Position numbers and translations under genes: made by a program. The notes beneath the pieces are model-generated. The model was given only the letters and a program-made list of their open reading frames with translations. It was not told the DNA's origin and made no database searches. This document shows positions 1 through 5,360 of a stretch of DNA of 5,360 nucleotides, piece after piece. Position 1 is the first letter of the stretch; every line of letters begins with the position of its first letter. Source of the stretch: CBDUBU01 sp965365465. GTDB taxonomy: Bacteria; Bacteroidota; Rhodothermia; Rhodothermales; DASSAV01. The stretch is taken from positions 1 to 5,360 of the forward strand of contig CBDUBU010000283.1 in NCBI GenBank assembly GCA_965365465.1. The letters are read 5' to 3'.

Positions 1-827
<827 letters not shown>

Positions 828-844
828 GCAAGAACAGCCAGGGC

Positions 845-1027
845 ATGTCTATGCTTGAGACCGGCCGGGAATGGCTGATGCGCTAGGAGAATCCGGATCT
901 GTGGCAGGATCTCAGGCTTACTCTCGCTGAAAACGAGGTGCTGCGCGATCCGGATATCCGCTGGTTCCTGAACGACCCGGATTTTAGCTACTCGTCGGCT
1001 GCGCTGCCCACGTTCCGGCATTCCTGA
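845..1027 (+). pseudogene. Broken small ORF with internal amber codon, unknown family
   Basis: Starting at ATG 845, with a second ATG at 851, the frame reads MSMLETGREWLMR, then TAG at 884-886, then continues in the same frame for 46 more residues to TGA at 1025-1027. The post-stop part begins ENPDLWQDLRLTLAENEV and goes on to DIRWFLNDPDF. It has protein-like composition: alternating acidic and hydrophobic residues and several Trp, Phe and Leu, with few of the Arg/Ser/Ala runs that GC-rich shadow frames show. I do not recognise the family. No good start codon follows the TAG (only a GTG at 938) and no clear Shine-Dalgarno precedes 845. The simplest reading is the remnant of a short gene knocked out by one nonsense change, its 3' end possibly overwritten by the adjoining repeat-like sequence. 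It could instead be chance or a sequencing error. It starts 17 bases after the aldo/keto reductase stop, so it may once have been co-transcribed with it. Confidence 0.35.
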
Positions 1028-1100
1028 GTGTGGGAGATCCTTCCTCGCGTGAAGGTTCTGCAAGGTAGGAAGGCGGCGGTGAGCGCTCGTCGAGATGACA
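1026..1100 (-). repeat. Candidate dispersed extragenic repeat element
   Basis: Read on the minus strand, the segment opens with TGTCATCTCGACGAGCG (1084-1100) and closes with GCGAGGAAGGATCTCCCACA (1029-1048) followed by CTC. These flanks resemble the widespread extragenic repeats of the TGTCATTCTGAGCGAAGCGAAGAATCT type found in many copies in Bacteroidota and other genomes; that resemblance is from memory, not from a search. Here a 35-base segment (1049-1083) separates the two conserved flanks, which are usually close together. A perfect 7-base inverted repeat, CCTTCCT at 1039-1045 and AGGAAGG at 1067-1073, could form a stem around a 21-base loop. The segment lies between convergent genes, the usual place for such elements. 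Copy number cannot be seen from one window. Confidence 0.4.
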
Positions 1101-1200
1101 GGCGTGAGAAGTCGTGCTGCATCCCGGCGGTGTCGGAAGGGCGTATGCCGCATCTTTTCTGCTTCCGGCAACCGGGCAGGGCCTGCTCCGCAGGGCGTCC

Positions 1201-4200
1201 TCAGGCGAGGGCGGGTTCCATGACGACGGCAGGGAAGACGACCCGGAAGGTGGTTCCTGCGCCTTTTTGCGTGGTTACGTGAATCTGCCCGCCGAGGGCA
1301 TCGACGAGGTGTCTGGCAAGGGCCAGCCCGATGCCGGCGCCTTCATGGTCGCGCGAGAGGCCGTCCGACTCTTGCTGGAAGGCTTCGAAAAGGCGCGGCA
1401 GGAACTCATCACCGATGCCGATGCCTGTGTCGGCAACCTCCAGAAACACCTGGCGCCTGTCGCCTCCCGTACACACCGTTACCTGACCTTCCGGGGTGAA
1501 CTTGACGGCGTTGCTGATCAGACTGGCAAGAATGCGATCCACGGCAGCCGGGTCGGCGGAGGCGAGAACGGCCTCGCCGGGCGCTTCGGTCAGCAGCGTG
1601 AGGCCCTTTTGCTGCGCCTGCGGGGTGAAACGCGCCGCCGCCTGACTGAGCGCTTCCCGCAGGTCCACCACTTGCAGGTTCACCTCAAACGTTTCCGATT
1701 CGAGCCGGGAGAGGTCCAGCAGGCTGCTGAGCGTGTCGAGCAGGCGGTTTCCGTTCTGCTCGATGTAGTCCACGAACTCCTTCATATCCTCGTTGACCTC
1801 CATGGCGAGAATCTGCGCCGAGCCGAGGATGGCGGTAATCGGCGTTCGGGTTTCGTGGCTCATGTTATCGAGGATCATCGACTTGAGGCGGGCCGAGGCT
1901 TCGGCTTTTTCCTTTGCCGCCAGCAGTTCATTTTCGTAGCGGGTGCGCTCGACCATGATGAGATCAAGCTGTCGCTTGACTTCCTGTTCGAGCCCCTCGT
2001 TGAGTGATTTCAGTTCCTGCGTCTGAAGATCGACGAGTTGCTGAAGCTGGCGCTCGCGGATCTGGAGCCGGCGAATGCGCAGCCGGTAGATGAAGAAAAC
2101 GGCCAGCGTCGCCAGGAGGCCGCAGACGAGATAAAACCACAGGGTTTCGTAGAAATAAGGGCGAACAGAGAATGCAAAGGCAGTAGGTTGTTCGCTCCAG
2201 ACGCCATCGGCGCGACTTGCCCGCACCAGGAACCGGTAGGTGCGAGGAGGGAGGTTCGTGTAGTAGGCCGAGCGGCGATGGCCTGCCTGCACCCAGTCCT
2301 CATCATACCCCTCCAGCTTGTACTGGAACGTCACCTGCTCCGACTTGACCAGTGTGGGAGCCGTGAATTCAAAGCCGAGGTTGCGGCTGCCTGGCGGAAG
2401 CTGCAAGCGCTGCGTCATGGCAACCGGTTGATCCCCGACCAGCAGGTGTTCGAGCACGACGGGGAGGGTGTTGCGTGTTGCTGCAAGCCGGGACGAGGCC
2501 GTATAGGAAAGCCCTCCCAGAGTGGCGAACCAGAGTTTGCCGTCGCGGCTGCGGAGCGCGGGCGACTGGGCGCCGCCGTTGGTTTCAGCGCTGAGCAGCC
2601 CGTCCTCGCGCCCGTAGACAGCGGCGGCAAGAGGCTGCCGGCTGCCGCTCGCTCGGGCATCCAGGTCGGAGATGCGAACCCGCGCAATGCCGTTCAAGCT
2701 GCCGAGCCAGAGGTAACCTGCACCGTCGTCCACGATTTGCAGGATGTCGTTATCCGGCAGGCCGTCTTCTTTCGTGAAGCAATGGACGTTGCCGGATTCG
2801 ACGCGGCACAGCCCGCCGTCGTGGGTCCCGATCCATGTCCGGTCCTGCGCATCGACGTGCAGGGCCAGGGCCGCGTCGCTGGAGAGTCCGTTTTGTGTGG
2901 TGAAAGAGAAAACCTGGTCGTCGCTGACTGCACGAACGCCGTTGCCGAAGGTGCTCACCCAGAGCATTCCCTGGTGGTCCTGCCGGATAGACGTTATCAG
3001 GTCGCCTGCGAGGGCAGGATCTTTGTCGAAAAGGGCAATCCGGCCCTCCTTGAGGTAATGCAATCCTGCCTGCGTGCCGATCCAGGTTTGCCGGTCGGCG
3101 TCCACGAAAACGGAGAAAACACTATTGTCGGTAAGCCCGTCCTCTGCGGTATAGCAGTCCAGACTGCTGTTGCGGAGGCGGCAGAGGCCGCCGTCGTACA
3201 TACCGATCCACAGGCTATTCTCGTTATCGACATGCAGCGCGTAGACGTACCCGCCGGGCAGCAGCGCGTTCAGGGGAAATTCGTGGACCTCTCCGTGAGA
3301 AAGGCGATACAGGCCGCCACCATCCGTGCCGATCCAGAGATCGCCGGTTTTGTCTTCAGCCACGGCCAGCACGCTCTCGTGAACGAGGCCCTGCTTTTTC
3401 GAGAACGTGACGAAAGCTTCTTCCCGGAGCCGGTTGAGGCCGCCCGCCTCTGTTGCGATCCAGATGTTGCCTTCCTCATCGATTTTCAGGTCGCGCACGC
3501 GGTCATGGGTGAGGCCCTCCGCCCTCGTGAACGGGGAAAGCAGGTCCCGGTAAAGCCGGTATGCCCCTGAGATGGCGCCGATCCAGAGCGCGCCGGAGGC
3601 ATCTTCCGCCAGCGCCGTGATGCCTTCGGGCATCGCTGCGTCGCCGGGCGCCCGGCAGTCGATGCGCTCCTGCTTCCGATAGCAGAGGCCGCCGTCGAGC
3701 AGGCCGATCCACAGCCTGCCGTCGCTTCCGGTTTCGAGGGCGCGAACGACATTGCCTGAAAGTCCGTCTTCCGTAGTGAAGGTAGTGAATCCGCCGTTGC
3801 GCAGGCGCGAGAGGCCGTTGTTGGCGCCAATCCAGAGGGCCCCCGTTGCGTCCTGTTCGATGGCGAGCACATCGTCCGCAGCGAGGCCGTTCTTCGTCGA
3901 GTAGGAAGTGAAGCCTGTTGCGTCATAACGCAGCAACCCGCCGCCGAGCGTGCCGATCCAGATATTTCCGTCCCGGTCTTCAAAAAGCGTCTGGATTGCA
4001 TTGGAGGGGAGGCCCTCCCCGGTGGTGAAGCTGGTCAGTTCATGACCTTGCAGGCGAGCCAGCCCCGCGCTGGAAGTTCCAATCCACAGGCTACCCTGGC
4101 GGTCTTCGAGCAAGGCTGTGATAAAGTCGCTCTGGAGCCTGCCCTGCCCTGCGCCGGTGAAGCGTTCGAAGCGGATGCCGTCGTAGCGCACCAGTCCTGC

Positions 4201-4503
4201 CTGTGTGCCGATCCAGAGGTATCCGTTCCGCGCACGCATGACACTGGTGACCGTGTTCTGCGGAAGCCCGTCGTCTACCGTCCAGAAGTCGTGGACGTAC
4301 TGCGCAGGAGAGGGGGCCGGGTCAGACGAAGAGAACGCCTGACCCGCAGCGGATCCGACCGGCAGCCAGAGCAGAAAAAGCAGGAAAAGACTTCGCGGAA
4401 ACAGGCTTGCAAGGCGCCGCCTGCTGGAGCGGCGTGAATGCAGGCTGTCTGCCTTGCGGCAGGCGCCTCTACACCACTCTCTCCCGTGACTTAAGGACGG
4501 CAT
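1201..4503 (-). CDS. Membrane sensor histidine kinase with 14-blade Reg_prop/Y_Y_Y ectodomain
   Basis: A 1100-residue sensor kinase expected to span the inner membrane, bind a periplasmic ligand and phosphorylate a separate response regulator. The N-terminus is Arg-rich, with a hydrophobic stretch at about 38-50 and likely signal cleavage near SAA-GQ (53). Fourteen Reg_prop repeats follow, with (L/I/T)W(I/V/L/F) Trp at 97, 140, 182, 224, 265, 307, 348, 390, 432, 474, 515, 557, 599 and 658, fitting two seven-bladed propellers. Next are a Y_Y_Y domain (~705-780, YKLEGYDEDW at 728-737), one membrane helix (788-806) and a coiled coil (~807-872). HisKA has phospho-acceptor H883 in SHETRTP, with the ExxT phosphatase motif E884/T887. 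HATPase_c has N998, DTGIGIG from D1025 and GAGIGLA from G1055. Unlike hybrid HTCS proteins of similar ectodomain, it stops after the ATPase, with no receiver or AraC-type HTH. The ATG at 4503 is the only usable in-frame start, but it lacks a clear Shine-Dalgarno and gives an unusually long n-region. Divergent from the protease gene; ligand unknown. Confidence 0.93.
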   Translation of the reverse strand: MPSLSHGREWCRGACRKADSLHSRRSSRRRLASLFPRSLFLLFLLWLPVGSAAGQAFSSSDPAPSPAQYVHDFWTVDDGLPQNTVTSVMRARNGYLWIGTQAGLVRYDGIRFERFTGAGQGRLQSDFITALLEDRQGSLWIGTSSAGLARLQGHELTSFTTGEGLPSNAIQTLFEDRDGNIWIGTLGGGLLRYDATGFTSYSTKNGLAADDVLAIEQDATGALWIGANNGLSRLRNGGFTTFTTEDGLSGNVVRALETGSDGRLWIGLLDGGLCYRKQERIDCRAPGDAAMPEGITALAEDASGALWIGAISGAYRLYRDLLSPFTRAEGLTHDRVRDLKIDEEGNIWIATEAGGLNRLREEAFVTFSKKQGLVHESVLAVAEDKTGDLWIGTDGGGLYRLSHGEVHEFPLNALLPGGYVYALHVDNENSLWIGMYDGGLCRLRNSSLDCYTAEDGLTDNSVFSVFVDADRQTWIGTQAGLHYLKEGRIALFDKDPALAGDLITSIRQDHQGMLWVSTFGNGVRAVSDDQVFSFTTQNGLSSDAALALHVDAQDRTWIGTHDGGLCRVESGNVHCFTKEDGLPDNDILQIVDDGAGYLWLGSLNGIARVRISDLDARASGSRQPLAAAVYGREDGLLSAETNGGAQSPALRSRDGKLWFATLGGLSYTASSRLAATRNTLPVVLEHLLVGDQPVAMTQRLQLPPGSRNLGFEFTAPTLVKSEQVTFQYKLEGYDEDWVQAGHRRSAYYTNLPPRTYRFLVRASRADGVWSEQPTAFAFSVRPYFYETLWFYLVCGLLATLAVFFIYRLRIRRLQIRERQLQQLVDLQTQELKSLNEGLEQEVKRQLDLIMVERTRYENELLAAKEKAEASARLKSMILDNMSHETRTPITAILGSAQILAMEVNEDMKEFVDYIEQNGNRLLDTLSSLLDLSRLESETFEVNLQVVDLREALSQAAARFTPQAQQKGLTLLTEAPGEAVLASADPAAVDRILASLISNAVKFTPEGQVTVCTGGDRRQVFLEVADTGIGIGDEFLPRLFEAFQQESDGLSRDHEGAGIGLALARHLVDALGGQIHVTTQKGAGTTFRVVFPAVVMEPALA

Positions 4504-4728
4504 ATCGTTACGGCATAAATACGCATGAGTACAGGGCTGCGGGCCTGTTGAAGCCTTCAGCCGCGCCCGCTTGTGAAAAGCGCTGAAAGAGAAATCGGCG
4601 GCGGCAGGCAGAACTTAAGCAGCAAGCAAAGAAAAACGACCGAAAACCAGGAAATGAAGGGTGAATTGTAACGAATGCAGGGCGGCATTTAAGAACCATG
4701 CAGCCTCTGCCGATACGGATGATAGGCG

Positions 4729-4758
4729 CCATCCCCGCACCTGTTTTTGCCGGGGTGG
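4729..4758. repeat. Imperfect inverted repeat upstream of protease gene
   Basis: CCA-T-CCCCG (4729-4737) and CGGGGTGG (4751-4758) are complementary over eight pairs with one bulged T, around a 13-base loop containing TTTTT. The right arm overlaps the candidate -35 of the protease promoter, so it could be an operator or an attenuating structure, or a terminator remnant from another arrangement. The T-run is inside the loop rather than after the stem, which argues against a normal intrinsic terminator. Confidence 0.35.
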
Positions 4759-4777
4759 AGCTTCACGGATCTATACT
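4747..4777 (+). promoter_or_regulatory. Candidate sigma70-like promoter for the protease gene
   Basis: TTGCCG at 4747-4752 (4 of 6 to TTGACA) and TATACT at 4772-4777 (5 of 6 to TATAAT) are separated by 19 bases, slightly longer than the ideal 17. A start a few bases after 4780 would give a leader of only about 20 bases before the ATG, just enough for the ribosome binding site. No clear Bacteroidota-type TTTG / TAnnTTTG pair was found. This is a consensus match only. Confidence 0.3.
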
Positions 4778-4791
4778 CTATTTATCAATTC

Positions 4792-4799
4792 AGAGGAGG
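4792..4799 (+). promoter_or_regulatory. Strong Shine-Dalgarno for the protease gene
   Basis: AGAGGAGG lies six bases before the ATG at 4806. It matches the 16S anti-Shine-Dalgarno closely and fixes that start codon. It contrasts with the kinase gene, whose start has no visible Shine-Dalgarno. Confidence 0.85.
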
Positions 4800-4805
4800 C
4801 GCCTT

Positions 4806-5360
4806 ATGAAGTACTACACACATGGTAGTAAAGGGCTGTTGTTACTGTTGCTGTTTGTCGGGGTTTTTGTGGTGGGTGGTTGTGCAGACGAGATGATGGC
4901 TCCGTCGCACGACCTGGAACTGGAAGCAACAAAAGTCTTGCCAATCGGCAAAAAGCGTCAGTGGAAGCTTATCGAGGAGGCAACTTCCACACCGGGAGGT
5001 GACAATGAAACCTCCGCAGGAAAAACTTCCCTCGGCGGCGCAAGCGGAGTCAACCTCGTGATCGGTCTGAGCGGAAGCGACCCGCAGCTCTACACCCAGC
5101 GGATTCTCATGCGGTACAGAATCCTCATGCGCTATGAATACGAAACGGTATTTTCCGGTGTAGCCATCACGGTTTCTGCCGAAGAACTGGAGGCTTTCCT
5201 GGCAGAGGCAGAGAATGATCCGGAAGTTTCCTGGATCACGCCTGACTTTGCCGTGCGCATGGACCCGTCGCTGTACCGGAAGGTGGAAGGCAGCAACCAG
5301 ACGATTCCCTGGGGCGTGGACCGCATCGGCGGCGCAAGCAGCATTGCCGTTTCGGGAGAC
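4806..5360 (+). CDS. Lipoprotein subtilisin-like (S8) serine protease, 3'-truncated by window edge
   Basis: The first 185 residues of a probable secreted, lipid-anchored subtilase. Residues 1-10 form a basic n-region (MKYYTHGSKG), 11-23 are hydrophobic, and VVGGC ending at C26 is a lipobox for signal peptidase II. The next residues, ADE, put acidic residues at +3 and +4; acidic residues near the Cys are associated with surface export in some Bacteroidota. A low-complexity Ser/Thr/Gly linker covers about 60-82. Residues ~83-152 fit an inhibitor_I9-type propeptide: YEYETVFSGVAITVSAEEL (110-128), then NDPEVSWITPDFAV (137-150). QTIPWGVDRIGG (165-176) is the characteristic entry to the S8 catalytic domain, with IPWG fitting the region that contacts the propeptide in subtilases. 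The Asp, His and Ser of the triad would lie beyond the edge, so activity cannot be judged. A six-residue tandem repeat lies at 99-110. It is divergent from the sensor kinase. The call rests on the propeptide and the IPWG motif. Confidence 0.85.
   Translation, partial: MKYYTHGSKGLLLLLLFVGVFVVGGCADEMMAPSHDLELEATKVLPIGKKRQWKLIEEATSTPGGDNETSAGKTSLGGASGVNLVIGLSGSDPQLYTQRILMRYRILMRYEYETVFSGVAITVSAEELEAFLAEAENDPEVSWITPDFAVRMDPSLYRKVEGSNQTIPWGVDRIGGASSIAVSGD
5100..5135 (+). repeat. 18-bp tandem repeat coding RILMRY-RILMRY
   Basis: Two adjacent 18-base units (5100-5117 and 5118-5135) both encode RILMRY, residues 99-104 and 105-110 of the protease propeptide. The units match at 13 of 18 bases and all five differences are synonymous (CGG/AGA, ATT/ATC, CGG/CGC, TAC/TAT). 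The peptide duplication is therefore exact while the DNA has diverged, suggesting an old event or protein-level constraint. Confidence 0.8.

Larger units (their letters stand above)
828..1200. other. Convergent intergenic region
   Basis: A 373-base gap between the stop codons of two convergent genes. The left half (845-1027) holds a reading frame that looks coding but is broken by an in-frame TAG. The middle (about 1026-1100) resembles a dispersed extragenic repeat. The right part (1101-1200) has no ORF of its own that I would support. Just beyond the kinase stop are two tiny stems: CCTGC/GCAGG with a 3-base loop at 1182-1194, and CCGG/CCGG with a 3-base loop at 1165-1175. Neither is followed by a T-run on either strand, so I do not call a terminator. 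No tRNA or other RNA gene was recognised. Confidence 0.6.
4504..4805. other. Divergent intergenic/regulatory region
   Basis: This 302-base stretch separates the start codons of the minus-strand kinase and the plus-strand protease and must hold both promoters. The protease side has a -10-like TATACT, an inverted repeat and a strong ribosome binding site, listed separately. On the kinase side the best minus-strand -10 candidate is TACAAT at 4665-4670, about 160 bases before the kinase ATG, but no convincing -35 accompanies it. The part around 4615-4680 is visibly more A-rich on the plus strand than the coding sequence, as expected for a promoter zone. No protein-coding gene is supported here. 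Confidence 0.6.

Noticed and set aside
951..960. Perfect 10-base palindrome CGGATATCCG
   Set aside because: Short, and inside the broken reading frame where GAT/CCG codons make it likely by chance; no second copy in the window.
1165..1194. Two small hairpins after the kinase stop as a possible terminator
   Set aside because: Stems are only 4-5 bp and no T-run follows on either strand.
1114..2007. 297-codon plus-strand frame opposite the kinase C-terminus
   Set aside because: It runs antisense through the HisKA and HATPase_c region and starts inside the intergenic repeat-like sequence. Its translation has no recognisable domain.
2038..3570. 510-codon open frame on the plus strand opposite the kinase
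   Set aside because: It is codon-aligned antisense to the kinase. In that register a stop appears only where the kinase uses TTA, CTA or TCA, which are rare in GC-rich genes, so long antisense frames arise for free. The sense strand shows an unmistakable propeller kinase.
2590..4215. Regularly spaced ~126-base periodicity considered as a DNA repeat array
   Set aside because: The period equals the ~42-residue Reg_prop blade spacing in the kinase. It is protein-level repetition with diverged DNA, not a CRISPR or satellite array.
4508..4732. 74-codon minus-strand frame just upstream of the kinase start
   Set aside because: Considered as a leader peptide or small upstream gene. Composition is irregular and Cys/Phe/Arg-rich, no Shine-Dalgarno was seen, and it covers the candidate promoter zone.
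5132..5344. 70-codon minus-strand frame inside the protease gene
   Set aside because: Antisense shadow of the propeptide coding sequence, Ser/Ala-rich and without motifs.

Overview
The window comes from a GC-rich bacterium. The large sensor kinase with a double Reg_prop beta-propeller and Y_Y_Y ectodomain, the lipoprotein subtilase and the codon use together suggest a member of the Bacteroidota/Rhodothermota side of the tree (a Rhodothermus- or Salinibacter-like organism). This is inference from protein architecture; there is no rRNA or marker gene in the window.

Layout. (1) Positions 1-827, plus strand: the last ~83% of an aldo/keto reductase whose N-terminus lies off the left edge. (2) Positions 828-1200: a gene-poor gap between convergent genes. 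It holds a short reading frame broken by an amber codon (845-1027) and a stretch that looks like a dispersed extragenic repeat (about 1026-1100). (3) Positions 1201-4503, minus strand: one large gene for a 1100-residue membrane histidine kinase. It has a signal sequence, 14 propeller blades, a Y_Y_Y domain, one transmembrane helix, a coiled coil, HisKA and HATPase_c. It has no receiver or DNA-binding domain, and no response regulator lies beside it. (4) Positions 4504-4805: a 302-base divergent intergenic region with a candidate promoter, an inverted repeat and a strong ribosome binding site for the next gene. (5) Positions 4806-5360, plus strand: the first 185 residues of a lipoprotein subtilisin-like (S8) protease. 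The lipobox, the I9-type propeptide and the first residues of the catalytic domain are visible; the catalytic triad lies past the right edge.

How the genes may work together. The kinase and the protease are transcribed away from each other across a short shared region, so they could be co-regulated, with the kinase sensing something in the periplasm and the protease acting at the envelope. Nothing in the sequence proves that link. The aldo/keto reductase is convergent with the kinase and looks functionally unrelated.

The most distinctive observations are: the kinase ectodomain has exactly six cysteines, all in three identical CX8C pairs on blades 5, 9 and 12; the protease's lipid anchor sits on the propeptide side of the expected maturation site; and a repeat-like element sits beside a decayed reading frame in the convergent gap. 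I do not see a clearly new system such as a CRISPR array, phage, transposon or toxin-antitoxin pair.
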